From Pelagibius sp028280305 (GTDB lineage Bacteria; Pseudomonadota; Alphaproteobacteria; Kiloniellales; Kiloniellaceae): 64,000 nucleotides of DNA. Below the pieces are notes generated by a model that saw only the letters and a list, made by a program, of their open reading frames with translations, had not been told where the DNA came from and made no database searches. The stretch lies in assembly GCF_965233615.1 (NCBI RefSeq), contig NZ_OZ247495.1, one strand, 5' to 3'. Numbering within the stretch: position 1 is the stretch's first letter; every line of letters begins with the position of its first letter. The position numbers and the translations under genes were made by a program. Of the stretch, positions 16,364 through 24,986 are shown in pieces.

Positions 16364-17116
16364 TCAGAACCCGCCGGCGATGTCTTCCAGTTCGGCGCGC
16401 TGGCTGAGTTCGACCTGGCTGTTGGGCAGCAGGCGGATCAGGTTGGCTTTCTTCAACTGTGTGAAGGTGCGGCTGACGGTCTCGGTGGTAAGCCCGAGAT
16501 AGTCGCCGATGTCGGTGCGGCTCATGGGCACCGATACGCTGTCGTCCTTCTGTCCGCGTTGCTGCGCCCGCTTGGCCAGCAGCAGCAGGAAAGACGCAAT
16601 CTTTTCCCGGGCTGTCTTGCGCCCCAGCAACAGCATCTGCTCCTGGGCGACCGCCAGTTCGTTGCTCGCGATGTTCAACAGGCGCTGCTCGACCTTCGGG
16701 AACCGCGTCATCAAGTCTTCCAGCTTGCGGCGTGGAAAGCGGCAGAGATGACAGGCCGTCACCGCTTCGGCGCTGTAGGCATAGGTGTCCTGGTTGGCCA
16801 ACCCGAGAAAATCGCCGGCGAAGAGGAAGCCCGTCACCTGCCGCCGCCCGTCGGGCAACAGTTTGTAGACCTTTATGGTGCCGGCGGTGACATTGAAGAC
16901 GTGATCCGCCGGCTCGCCTTCATCGAAAAGCGGGGTGCCCGGCGGCTGCTCGATGTTGGTGACGATCGCCGCCATCTGGGTCTGTTCGATGTCATTCAGC
17001 GGCGCACAGATGGTCAGGTTGCGAATCGAGCAGGCACTGCAAGGCGACGCCCCGGCACCTTCGCGCGGCACCGCCGGCGCCAAACCGCCCGCATGATTGA
17101 TATCGAATGCAGCCAT
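16364..17116 (-). CDS. fnrL: FNR/CRP-family oxygen-responsive regulator (FnrL type)
   Basis: 250-residue transcription factor. The N-terminal C26-x2-C29-x7-C37 with a later cysteine at 122 or 125 matches the ligands of an oxygen-labile 4Fe-4S cluster in FnrL-type proteins. A cyclic-nucleotide-type beta-roll, dimer helix and winged helix follow. The recognition helix has TETVSRTF, whose E-x2-S-R pattern reads TTGAT/ATCAA half-sites. I prefer ATG at 17116 (MAAFDINH) with GAGGG upstream; ATG at 17182 is in frame. An FNR-like site lies upstream at 17201-17214, so it may control itself and the divergent GNAT gene. Confidence 0.92.
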   Translation of the reverse strand: MAAFDINHAGGLAPAVPREGAGASPCSACSIRNLTICAPLNDIEQTQMAAIVTNIEQPPGTPLFDEGEPADHVFNVTAGTIKVYKLLPDGRRQVTGFLFAGDFLGLANQDTYAYSAEAVTACHLCRFPRRKLEDLMTRFPKVEQRLLNIASNELAVAQEQMLLLGRKTAREKIASFLLLLAKRAQQRGQKDDSVSVPMSRTDIGDYLGLTTETVSRTFTQLKKANLIRLLPNSQVELSQRAELEDIAGGF

Positions 17117-17200
17117 CTTGACCGATCCCTCATCACCCACCGACGCAAATCCGCTGCCTCTCTCCGGGCCATTTCCAGACACGACCGAAGCCGCTTTGGA

Positions 17201-17214
17201 TTGACCCAGATCAA
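17201..17214. promoter_or_regulatory. FNR-type box between fnrL and the divergent GNAT gene
   Basis: TTGAC-ccag-ATCAA differs from the FNR consensus TTGAT-N4-ATCAA by one base. It is 85 bases upstream of the preferred fnrL start and 52 bases before the GNAT start. It is the position expected for autoregulation or control of the divergent gene. Confidence 0.65.
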
Positions 17215-17265
17215 GGACGCGGTCTTGCGATAAAGCCCACCCTTCGTGGTCCCTCTCTCATTAGG

Positions 17266-17757
17266 ATGCGCTGGATCTTGCGAAAACTCAACGTCAGTCT
17301 TTTATCCCACGATGAGGTCGACCGCGCCTATCCTCTGGTCCAGGCCATTCAGCCGGCCGCCACGATCGACGCTTGGCGGCGCTTCGCCAAGGGCCGCCTG
17401 GAGGGTACCGCGGCCCGCGATATGGGAATTCTTTCCGTTCGTAATGAACAGGACTATATCGTCGGTATCGGCGCCTACATCCTGGCCCAGGACCTGCTCC
17501 ACGGACCGATCCTCTTTGCTGATCATTTCTGTGCGCTGGACATCATGGACAAATCCGGCGTCGCCCGCGCCCTGCTGCGCGGGATGGAGCGGCTGGCAGA
17601 GCAGAAGGGTTGTTCGGCGATCCACACCACCCTCGCCCAGGCAGCGATCATCGAGAACAGCGACTGGATGTCCAACGTTCTGCACGAGCGCGGCCACTGC
17701 GTGAGGGGCCTGCAGATGTGCAAACTGATTCCCGCAGCGTCCCGGACCAACGCCTGA
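17266..17757 (+). CDS. GNAT-like acetyltransferase
   Basis: 163 residues with the outline of a GCN5-related N-acetyltransferase: an N-terminal strand and helices, YIVGIGAYILAQDLLHGPIL as the central strands, a helix after MDKSGVARALLRGMERLAEQ in the acetyl-CoA position, and a final strand. The classic Q/R-x2-G-x-G/A loop is degenerate, so acetylation is uncertain. The short intergenic region shared with fnrL and the FNR-type box suggest oxygen-linked expression. Confidence 0.6.
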   Translation: MRWILRKLNVSLLSHDEVDRAYPLVQAIQPAATIDAWRRFAKGRLEGTAARDMGILSVRNEQDYIVGIGAYILAQDLLHGPILFADHFCALDIMDKSGVARALLRGMERLAEQKGCSAIHTTLAQAAIIENSDWMSNVLHERGHCVRGLQMCKLIPAASRTNA

Positions 17758-17882
17758 ACAAGCACTGCGACAGAACTCCCCTGTCACGGGTCTGCGACGA
17801 CAGGCATTCTTCCCCTGGTGTTAAATGCCGCCTTGACCGATGCTAAGGTTGTTCCGCTGCATCGTTGATTGAGGGTCGCCCC

Positions 17883-19610
17883 ATGTCCGTCGTCCGCCGC
17901 CTTACACCGACATCCCTGTATAAGACCGTTCTCGCCGCCGCCGTCACGGCCTTGGCCGCCGGCTGCACGACGATGGAGGAGCCGGCGACCCCGGAAGCCG
18001 AAAGCCCCCAGCACATGGTGACCGCGGCCAACCCGCTGGCCGCGGAAGCCGGCATGCGCATGCTGCGCCAGGGCGGCTCCGCCGTCGATGCCGCCATCGC
18101 CACGGCGGTCGTACTGGGCCTTGTGGAGCCGCAGTCTTCAGGGATCGGCGGCGGCGCCTTTCTGCTGCACCATGAGGCCGCAAGCCGCCGCGTGACCGCC
18201 TATGACGGCCGCGAAAACGCCCCGAGCGAAGCCGGCGAGGATCTGTTCCTGAAGGCCGACGGCGAGCCCATGGGCTTTTGGGATGCCGTGGTCGGCGGCC
18301 GCTCCGTGGGCACCCCGGGCCTGCTGCGCATGCTGGAGCTGGCCCACCAGGATCATGGGCGCCTGCCCTGGGCGGATCTCTTCCAACCGGCCATCGAACT
18401 GGCGGAACAGGGCTTTGCCATCTCCCCCCGGCTGAACGGGCTGGTCGCCAACGACAAGTATCTGAAGCGCTACGAGGCCACCGCCGCCTACTTTTACGAT
18501 ACGGACGGCGAGGCCCGCGCGGTGGGCAGCCTGCGCCGCAATCAAGCCTACGCGGACACTTTGCGGGCGGTGGCGGAAAACGGCGCCGATGCCTTCTATA
18601 CCGGCGAAATCGCCGTCGATATCGTCAACCAGGTGCGCGCGGCGACCGGTAATCCGGGGCTTCTGAGCTACAGCGACATGACGGGTTATCAGGCCAAGCG
18701 GCGCAAGCCGGTCTGCGCGCCCTACCGCCAGTGGCAGGTCTGCGGCATGCCGCCGCCGACCTCCGGGGGTGTGGCGGTCCTGCAGATCCTCAGCCTGCTG
18801 GAGCCTTTCGACCTCGCCGCCATGCCGGTGGCCTCGCCGGAGGCCATCCATCTGGTCGCGGAAGCCGGGCGCCTCGCCTTTGCAGACCGCAACCGCTTTC
18901 TGGCGGACAGCGATTTCGTCGATGTGCCGGTCGAAGCCCTGCTGGACCCGCAGTATCTCGACGAGCGGGCAAGGTTGATTTCACCGGACCGCAGTCTCGG
19001 TAAGGCCGAGCCCGGCCTGAAGCTGCAGCAGGCGCACAGCCCGCAGCAGCTCAATCCGCCTTCGACGTCGCACCTTTCCGTGGTCGACAGCGACGGCAAT
19101 GCGGTTTCCATGACCGCTTCCATCGAGAGCGCATTCGGCTCGCGCTTGATGGCGCGAGGCTTCCTGCTGAACAACGAGCTGACAGATTTCTCTTTCCGGC
19201 CCTCGGTCGACGGGTTGCCGGTGGCCAACCGGGTGCAGCCCGGCAAGCGGCCGCGTTCTTCCATGTCGCCGACTTTGGTTCTGGACCAGCAGGGTCGCTT
19301 CGTCATGGCCATCGGCTCGCCCGGCGGCAGCCGCATCATCGGCTACACCACCAAGGCCATCATCGGCGCCCTCGACTGGAACCTCTCCATGCAGGCGGCC
19401 ATCGACCTGCCCAACTTCGTGAACCGCAACGGCGCGACGGACCTGGAGGAAGGCCGCGGGCTGGAAGCGGCCAAGGCGGCGCTGGAGGCCCTGGGCCACG
19501 AGGTGAACCTGCGCGGACTGACATCGGGCCTGCACGGCATCCGCCTGACCGAGGACGGCCTGGACGGCGGGGCCGACCCGCGCCGCGAGGGGGTGGTGCT
19601 TACCCGCTAG
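17883..19610 (+). CDS. ggt: Gamma-glutamyltransferase (glutathione hydrolase), lipoprotein form
   Basis: 575-residue N-terminal nucleophile hydrolase that cleaves the gamma-glutamyl bond of glutathione. The precursor is expected to cut itself before the threonine in NPPSTSHLSVVDSDGNAVSM, creating large and small subunits. Other hallmarks are GGSAVDAAIATAVVLGLVEP, SGIGGGAF, PPPTSGG and the small-subunit GSPGGSRII. The N-terminus has a hydrophobic stretch ending ALAAGC, so it is probably a lipid-anchored envelope protein. ATG at 17883 (MSVVRRL) is chosen; an ATG six codons earlier is possible. The TAG stop adjoins a palindromic repeat. Confidence 0.93.
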   Translation: MSVVRRLTPTSLYKTVLAAAVTALAAGCTTMEEPATPEAESPQHMVTAANPLAAEAGMRMLRQGGSAVDAAIATAVVLGLVEPQSSGIGGGAFLLHHEAASRRVTAYDGRENAPSEAGEDLFLKADGEPMGFWDAVVGGRSVGTPGLLRMLELAHQDHGRLPWADLFQPAIELAEQGFAISPRLNGLVANDKYLKRYEATAAYFYDTDGEARAVGSLRRNQAYADTLRAVAENGADAFYTGEIAVDIVNQVRAATGNPGLLSYSDMTGYQAKRRKPVCAPYRQWQVCGMPPPTSGGVAVLQILSLLEPFDLAAMPVASPEAIHLVAEAGRLAFADRNRFLADSDFVDVPVEALLDPQYLDERARLISPDRSLGKAEPGLKLQQAHSPQQLNPPSTSHLSVVDSDGNAVSMTASIESAFGSRLMARGFLLNNELTDFSFRPSVDGLPVANRVQPGKRPRSSMSPTLVLDQQGRFVMAIGSPGGSRIIGYTTKAIIGALDWNLSMQAAIDLPNFVNRNGATDLEEGRGLEAAKAALEALGHEVNLRGLTSGLHGIRLTEDGLDGGADPRREGVVLTR

Positions 19611-19668
19611 ATCGGATCATGTTTTGACGGAACCACTTCGTGGTTGCGCCAAAACATGTGAATCCGAT
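19611..19668. repeat. Dispersed palindrome, copy A
   Basis: Imperfect inverted repeat with arms ATCGGAT...CATGTTTTGACGGAACCAC and its complement with two mismatches and a three-base offset, closed by a TTC loop. It starts immediately after the ggt stop codon. The core GTTTTGACGGAACC is shared with the elements at 9731 and 36142. Confidence 0.8.
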
Positions 19669-19682
19669 CGACATTAAATGGT

Positions 19683-19761
19683 TAGAGCAGATTCACCGGG
19701 TTGGATGGATCGCTCCCAAGTGGTTTGCTAGGGCGATTCCATCAAACCCGGATCTGCTCTA
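19683..19761. repeat. Dispersed palindrome, copy B
   Basis: Inverted repeat with outer arms TAGAGCAGAT and ATCTGCTCTA, then CCGGGTT/AACCCGG and GATGGA-TCGC inner pairing. Its right end supplies the TAG stop (read leftwards) of the chemoreceptor gene. Together with copy A it probably separates the convergent ggt and chemoreceptor transcripts. Confidence 0.8.
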
Positions 19762-21816
19762 GGCGGCCCTCATCGTCAGTTTGCCGATTTCCTCCTGCAT
19801 CCAGGCCATCTTCTCCTGGGTCAGGGGAAGCTGCAGGACGATGCCCTCCGCATCGACCAGGGCGACACGGGCCTGGACCGGGGCGCTGAGGGCTGCGGAG
19901 CGGACCTCGATGGCCGTGCCCGCGGCCCGCTCGATCCCTGGCTTCAGCCGCAGATGGGTGGGTGAGATCTCGACCAGCGTCGCCTTCCGTTCCTCCCCAT
20001 CGACGTAGAGGCTCGCCTCGACCTCGACCCGGTGGGTCTGCAGCGCAACCGAGTCGTCATCGGAGTCGGATCCCCTCAGAGCCGACAGGAAGGCGTCGAC
20101 CTCGCCGCTGAGCGACGTCGCCTCCTCGTAGAGCTCGCCGGCCGCAAGGCGCAGATCCTTGGCGCGCGTGCCCGAGGATTCCGCCTGGTCGCGCATCTGG
20201 CCGACACTGCCGCTGACCTCCGAAGCGCTGCCCGCCACCTGGGTGATGTTCTGCGAGATCTGCTGGGTGGTCGCCTCCTGCTCTGTAATGGCGGAGGAAA
20301 TGACCGTCGAGAACTCGGCGAGTTGATTGATGATCTCGCCGATCGACTGGATCGATTCGGCCGAGCTGCCGGCGGCGTTCTGAATTTCGCTGATCTGGGC
20401 GCTGATCTGGTCCGTTGCCTTGCCGGTCTGGTTGGCCAGCGACTTGACCTCGTTGGCCACCACCGCAAAACCCTTGCCCGCCTCGCCGGCGCGCGCCGCT
20501 TCGATGGTGGCATTCAGGGCCAGCAGGTTGGTCTGCTCGGCAATGTCGGTGATCAATTCGATCACGGCGCCGATCTCCTCTGCCGCCTTCTTCAGTTCGA
20601 GGACCTGGGTGGAGGAGCGGTCGGCCTCCGCCCGCGCCTTGTCGGCAACGGCCATCGAGTCATTCGACTGGCGGGAGATTTCCTTGATCGAAGCAACCAT
20701 CTCCTCGGTCGCGGCGCTCAGTTGCTGGGCGTTCTGCGAGGTGCTGTCGGACTCCTTCAGGACCGTCGCGGAAAGGGAGATGGCGGTATCCGCCTCGCCG
20801 AGCATGCTTTCCGAGTTCCCCTGCATCTTCGAGGAAGACTCGGAGACGATATCGAAGATTCCGCGGATGCTGGCCCCGAAGATGCCGACCAGCTGGTTCA
20901 CTTCCTCCTGCCGGCGATTGCGCTCTTCCTGCTGTGCCTTCGCCTCGGCCTCGGCCTTGCGGCGGGCGATGGCGTTCTCGCGGAACACCTCCATCGCCTG
21001 GCGCAGCCTCAGAACCTCGTCCTCATACCAGGGGCGAGGGATTTCGAAATCGAGTTCGCCGTCGGCCAGGCGGCCGGCCGCCTGCGTCATGCCCTTAAGC
21101 GGTATTGCGACCGAACGGTAGAGCCAGAGACCGCAACCAGCCGCGGCAACCAACGAGACGAGACTGACAACAATCAGAATCATGAGGCCGCGCTGTTCGT
21201 CGGCCAAGGCCTGTTCGGTGGCAGCACGGGTGAAGCTGGACACCTCTTCGAGCAGCGCCTCGACCTCATGCACCAGCTCTTCCTCCTCAGCCAGGATCTC
21301 CGTCTCGCGCTCGGCGAGGTCCGTGAGGTTATGGGCCAGTTCCAGATCAATCAGCTCGAGCACATGCTTGTCGAAGTCCGCATGATGCTTCTCGATCACC
21401 AGAAGCTGGGCGTAGACCTTTTCGAACTCCTCAGCAACGCGGGGGTCGTGGGCGTATTCAATGCCGTGCTGGGCGATGGCCTCAGCCTGCTTGATCTCCT
21501 CATCGACTTTATGGGCCAGCTTCTCGAACTCCGCGCGCAGCCCGGGCAGGTCGTAACGGCTGTGAGCACCGGCCTCGAGCAGCTCAACGGTCGCGATCAC
21601 CCGTTCGGTGATGATCGTCTGTTCGAGCTGGTGGACCGTTATCTTCTGCAGCATCTCCGTCAAGGGAATGTCTTCTTTGGCAATGTCGGTCAACTTATTG
21701 CCGATCTGCTGCATGGTGAGGGCGCCTGTCAGGGAGAGGGAACCCATGAGGATCATCAGGGCGGTCAGCAGCAGAGCGATACGGCCGCCGATGTTCAGTT
21801 TGCGAAATCGGTTCAT
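19759..21816 (-). CDS. Methyl-accepting chemotaxis protein with degenerate PilZ-like C-terminus
   Basis: 685 residues. TM1 is near residues 12-35. A long all-helical sensor region (40-205) rich in Glu and Leu follows, then TM2 near 210-232, a HAMP domain (233-285) and the cytoplasmic hairpin with the signalling tip IAEQTNLLALNATIEAARAG and GKGFAVVANEVKSLA. After the hairpin, residues 595-675 resemble a PilZ barrel (HRVEVEASLYVDGEERKATLVEIS), but the RxxxR and DxSxxG motifs are degraded. Azospirillum Tlp1 is a known receptor with a C-terminal PilZ domain. The neighbours are a receiver protein and a LOV kinase transcribed in the same direction. Confidence 0.92.
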   Translation of the reverse strand: MNRFRKLNIGGRIALLLTALMILMGSLSLTGALTMQQIGNKLTDIAKEDIPLTEMLQKITVHQLEQTIITERVIATVELLEAGAHSRYDLPGLRAEFEKLAHKVDEEIKQAEAIAQHGIEYAHDPRVAEEFEKVYAQLLVIEKHHADFDKHVLELIDLELAHNLTDLAERETEILAEEEELVHEVEALLEEVSSFTRAATEQALADEQRGLMILIVVSLVSLVAAAGCGLWLYRSVAIPLKGMTQAAGRLADGELDFEIPRPWYEDEVLRLRQAMEVFRENAIARRKAEAEAKAQQEERNRRQEEVNQLVGIFGASIRGIFDIVSESSSKMQGNSESMLGEADTAISLSATVLKESDSTSQNAQQLSAATEEMVASIKEISRQSNDSMAVADKARAEADRSSTQVLELKKAAEEIGAVIELITDIAEQTNLLALNATIEAARAGEAGKGFAVVANEVKSLANQTGKATDQISAQISEIQNAAGSSAESIQSIGEIINQLAEFSTVISSAITEQEATTQQISQNITQVAGSASEVSGSVGQMRDQAESSGTRAKDLRLAAGELYEEATSLSGEVDAFLSALRGSDSDDDSVALQTHRVEVEASLYVDGEERKATLVEISPTHLRLKPGIERAAGTAIEVRSAALSAPVQARVALVDAEGIVLQLPLTQEKMAWMQEEIGKLTMRAA

Positions 21817-21876
21817 TGACTTCTCTTTTCGAGTTCTGCAGATGTCTGGAGCGGGTTCTTGTTCGCAGCAGACAGC

Positions 21877-22254
21877 CTAGGCTTCGACCTTGCCCGCGAG
21901 CCTATCGACGGCCTCGAGCAGTTCAGCCCGGGAAAACGGCTTGGGCAGGATCGCCTCGGCCGTATTGCGCGCCACCATCAGGGCGTTCTCTGCGGTGACC
22001 GAGGCGCCGCCGCCGGAGATCGCCAGGACCGGCAGGTTGGGTTTGCGCTCCTTCAAGGCCAGGATGACCTCGGAGCCGTCGAGCTTGGGCATGATGATAT
22101 CGGTGATGACCAGGTCGAAGGACTGCGCGGTGGCTTTCTCCAGGCCGGCTTCGCCGTCTTCGGCCTCGATCACCTGATGCCCCGCCGACTTCAGAACGGT
22201 GGTCAGCGAGGAGCGGACCCCGTTCATGTCTTCGATCAAAAGAATAGTCGCCAT
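21877..22254 (-). CDS. Single-domain response regulator (CheY-like receiver)
   Basis: 125 residues, receiver domain only. The acidic pocket is at D9 with the phosphoacceptor D52 in LVITDIIMPKLDG; Ser and Lys of the active site are in LAISGGG and ILPKPF. There is no output domain, so it should act by protein contact. It follows the LOV kinase by seven bases and precedes the chemoreceptor by 60, so it is the probable phosphorylation partner of that kinase. Confidence 0.92.
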   Translation of the reverse strand: MATILLIEDMNGVRSSLTTVLKSAGHQVIEAEDGEAGLEKATAQSFDLVITDIIMPKLDGSEVILALKERKPNLPVLAISGGGASVTAENALMVARNTAEAILPKPFSRAELLEAVDRLAGKVEA

Positions 22255-22261
22255 TTGAACC

Positions 22262-23428
22262 TCATTGTGCGGAAGAAACGGGGATCAGGACACGAAAGAC
22301 CGAGCCTTCGCCAAGAACGCTCTCGGCGGCGACGCGGCCGCCCCAGCGCTCAACGATGCCGTAGATCGTGGAGAGACCAAGGCCGGTCCCCTGTCCCGGC
22401 GCCTTGGTCGTGAAAAAGGGCTCGAAGACGTGCTTCAGAGTCTTGGGATCGATGCCGCAGCCCTCATCGGCAACGGAAATCTCAATCGCCGGCCGTCGTT
22501 CGTTCTCACCTGCTACAGGATCCAAACCTGTCTGCAGTAAGGAGAGCCCGACGCGAAGCCGGCCACGGTCGTTCATGGCCGCGGCAGCATTCTTGAAGAG
22601 GTTGGTAATTATCTGGTAGAGCGCCGTGCGGTTGACGGTGATCCGCCGTTCGGCCAGGACCGTCGCGGCGTCGAAGCCCTGCAGTTCCAGGCTTATGCCC
22701 GCCGGCAGGTAGTCGGCGGCGAAATCGACCGCCTGGGTGATGATCTCCAGAGCTTCGTGGTCGCTGTCTTCCAACCCGTCGCGGCGGGCGAAGGCGAGGA
22801 TCTGGCTGACCACGCTGCTGGCGAAGCGGGCATTCTCGACGATGCCCTTGGCGCAGTCTGCCTGGGCCTGCGCATCGAGCGCATCAGGTTGTTCCAGCAT
22901 CTCGGCATAAAGCAGGATCGGCTGCAGGGCGTTGTTCAGTTCATGGGCGACGCCGCCGGCGAGGCGTCCCAGAGTCTCCAGTTTCTGGCGTTCGCTCTCC
23001 AACCCGATCCGGTCGACATCCGCGGTGATGTCGACCTGCATGCCCAGGTAAGCCGCCAAGCGGCCGGTTTGGTCATGCACCGGAGAGAGCTGAAAGCGGT
23101 TCCAGAAACGGCTGCCGTCTTTTCGGTAGTTGAGGATCAGAACGGTCGAGGCCGTTTCGAGCTGCAGGGTGCGGCGGATTTTCGCGACGCTCTCCGGATC
23201 AGTCTCCGGCCCCTGAAGCATCCGGCAGTTGTTGCCCAGAACGTCCGCCGCCTGATAGCCGGTCATGGTCTTGAAGGCCTCGTTGGCGTAGACGAGCGGC
23301 AGGTCCGGCTGACGCGCATCGGCCAGCGTCAGCCCGAATTTGCTGGTCTCGGCGGCGCGCAACAGCAGCGCCGCCTGCCAGCCATCCAGCCCGGTCGGGT
23401 CGGCCTTTGCCGTAGCGTATGGCCACAT
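22262..23428 (-). CDS. LOV-domain sensor histidine kinase (putative blue-light receptor)
   Basis: 388 residues, soluble. Residues 25-140 form a PAS domain of the LOV type: GNNCRMLQGPETDP (C68 in the flavin-adduct position) and LNYRKDGSRFWNRFQLSPV both follow the LOV consensus. A coiled segment leads to the phosphoacceptor helix LGRLAGGVAHELNNALQPIL (H162), and the ATPase domain ends with ADEGCGIDPKTLKHVFEPFF and GTGLGLSTIYGIVERWGG. Known LOV kinases bind FMN and change autophosphorylation in blue light. Co-transcription with the receiver gene is likely. A TATAAT element lies just upstream. Confidence 0.9.
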   Translation of the reverse strand: MWPYATAKADPTGLDGWQAALLLRAAETSKFGLTLADARQPDLPLVYANEAFKTMTGYQAADVLGNNCRMLQGPETDPESVAKIRRTLQLETASTVLILNYRKDGSRFWNRFQLSPVHDQTGRLAAYLGMQVDITADVDRIGLESERQKLETLGRLAGGVAHELNNALQPILLYAEMLEQPDALDAQAQADCAKGIVENARFASSVVSQILAFARRDGLEDSDHEALEIITQAVDFAADYLPAGISLELQGFDAATVLAERRITVNRTALYQIITNLFKNAAAAMNDRGRLRVGLSLLQTGLDPVAGENERRPAIEISVADEGCGIDPKTLKHVFEPFFTTKAPGQGTGLGLSTIYGIVERWGGRVAAESVLGEGSVFRVLIPVSSAQ

Positions 23429-23450
23429 TTGCCAGAAACTCTACCCAGTT

Positions 23451-23456
23451 ATTATA
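23451..23456 (-). promoter_or_regulatory. Probable -10 element for the LOV kinase group
   Basis: Read leftwards this is a perfect TATAAT, 22 bases before the kinase start codon. It lies in a markedly AT-rich patch (23440-23520) that stands out from the surrounding GC-rich DNA. No good -35 hexamer is visible at 16-18 bases, so activation by a regulator is possible. Confidence 0.4.
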
Positions 23457-23656
23457 AACTAAATTGACTATTCATATAGTTGAAATATCTAATTTATCTA
23501 CCTTTACAAATGATTACTTCGCCAGAATTTGCAGCAAGAACGGGACTTGGCAAAGGCTCTGGAAGGACCGCCTATCCGGGGCGCCGGTACGGAAATCGTC
23601 CCGTATTGGGCGGCGAGCGCTTGCAGCGGCGACGGCGACAGCTAGACTGCGGGTAG

Positions 23657-24916
23657 ATGAACAACTCTGCTCCTCCGCAAGATTCCTCACAGGCAGTGGC
23701 CTCGACGGCAACGCCATCAGGCGAAAGCGGCGCGCGGCTGCCGAGCGTTACCCTGAAAACCCACGGATCGAAGCGGCTGCGCCGTGGCCATCCCTGGGTC
23801 TACTCCAATGAAGTCGAGATGAATGCCGCCGCCAAGGCCGTGCCGCCCGGCGGGCTGGTCGCCCTGCGCGATGCAGACGGCAGCTATCAGGGCACCGCGT
23901 TTTTCAACCGCCACCCGTTGATCGCCGCGCGGCTGTTGACCCAGAAACGCGGCGAGACGATAGACCGCGATTTCATCGCTGCCCGCCTGACCCGGGCCCT
24001 GGCGATCCGCGAACGCCTGATCGGCAAGCCGTACTATCGCCTGGTCCACGCCGAGGCCGATGGCCTGCCTGGCCTGATCATTGACCGTTTCGGGGATGCC
24101 CTGGCGATCCAGGTGAACACCGCCGGCATGGACCGCCTGACCGATGTTCTGATCGACGCCCTGGAACAGGTCGTTGCCCCGGCCACCATCGTGCTGCGCA
24201 ACGACGGCGCGGTACGCGCCCTGGAGCAGTTGCCCGAAAGCGTCCAGGTCGTGAAAGGAAAGATCGACGGCCCCCTGGAACTGGAGGAAAACGGCGCGCG
24301 CTTCTTCGCCGACCTGCAGGGCGGCCAGAAGACCGGCTGGTTCTACGATCAAAGGGACAACCGGCGCTGGGCTGCCGCCCTGGCCAAGGATGCGCGGGTG
24401 CTGGACTGCTACAGCTTTGCCGGCGGCTTTGCCGTGACCTGCGCCCTGGCCGGCGCCAAGTCCGTCACCGCCGTGGACCGCTCGCAGGCAGCCCTGGATC
24501 TCGGCGCCATGGCGGCGCAGGCCAACGGCGTGAACGACCGCTGCCGCTTCGTGAAGGCCGAAATCTTTCAGGACCTGCAGCGCCGCGCCGCCGGGGGCGA
24601 ACGCTATGAACTGGTGATCGTCGATCCCCCGGCTTTCGTGAAATCAAAAAAAGACCTGGCCCAGGGCCTGAAGGGCTACCGCAAGATGACCCGCCTGGCG
24701 GCCACCCTGGTGGCCAAGGGCGGTTATCTGGTTGCCGCCTCCTGCTCCCACCACGCGGATGTCGACAGCTTTGCCGGCCAGGTGCGCCGCGGCCTGCAGG
24801 ATGCCGGACGCAGCGGGCGCATTCTGCGCACCGCCGGCGCCGCCGCCGACCATCCGGTGCATCCGGCCCTGCCGGAAAGCGCCTATCTGAAGGCACAGTT
24901 CCTGGCCTTGGATTGA
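23657..24916 (+). CDS. rlmI: 23S rRNA (cytosine-C5) methyltransferase RlmI-like
   Basis: 419 residues. An N-terminal PUA domain (HGSKRLRRGHPWVYSNEVE onward), a central EEHEH-type linker and a Rossmann methyltransferase domain are seen. SAM motif I is VLDCYSFAGGFAVTCALAGA; LVIVDPPAFVKSKKD and the late AASCSHH cysteine are where RlmI-family catalytic residues lie. E. coli RlmI makes m5C1962 in 23S rRNA. Length and order match the family. A divergent short AT-rich region separates it from the LOV kinase gene. Confidence 0.88.
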   Translation: MNNSAPPQDSSQAVASTATPSGESGARLPSVTLKTHGSKRLRRGHPWVYSNEVEMNAAAKAVPPGGLVALRDADGSYQGTAFFNRHPLIAARLLTQKRGETIDRDFIAARLTRALAIRERLIGKPYYRLVHAEADGLPGLIIDRFGDALAIQVNTAGMDRLTDVLIDALEQVVAPATIVLRNDGAVRALEQLPESVQVVKGKIDGPLELEENGARFFADLQGGQKTGWFYDQRDNRRWAAALAKDARVLDCYSFAGGFAVTCALAGAKSVTAVDRSQAALDLGAMAAQANGVNDRCRFVKAEIFQDLQRRAAGGERYELVIVDPPAFVKSKKDLAQGLKGYRKMTRLAATLVAKGGYLVAASCSHHADVDSFAGQVRRGLQDAGRSGRILRTAGAAADHPVHPALPESAYLKAQFLALD

Positions 24917-24986
24917 ACACTTGTCTGATGGCAAGGCGCGTACTTGATTCTTTGAAGCCGGTGGTCGTCTTCTTGGAGACCAGTAT

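Noticed and set aside
20032..21819. 595-residue forward frame antisense to the chemoreceptor
   Set aside because: It mirrors a clear methyl-accepting protein; its Leu/Gly/Asp-rich sequence is the usual shadow of high-GC coding DNA.
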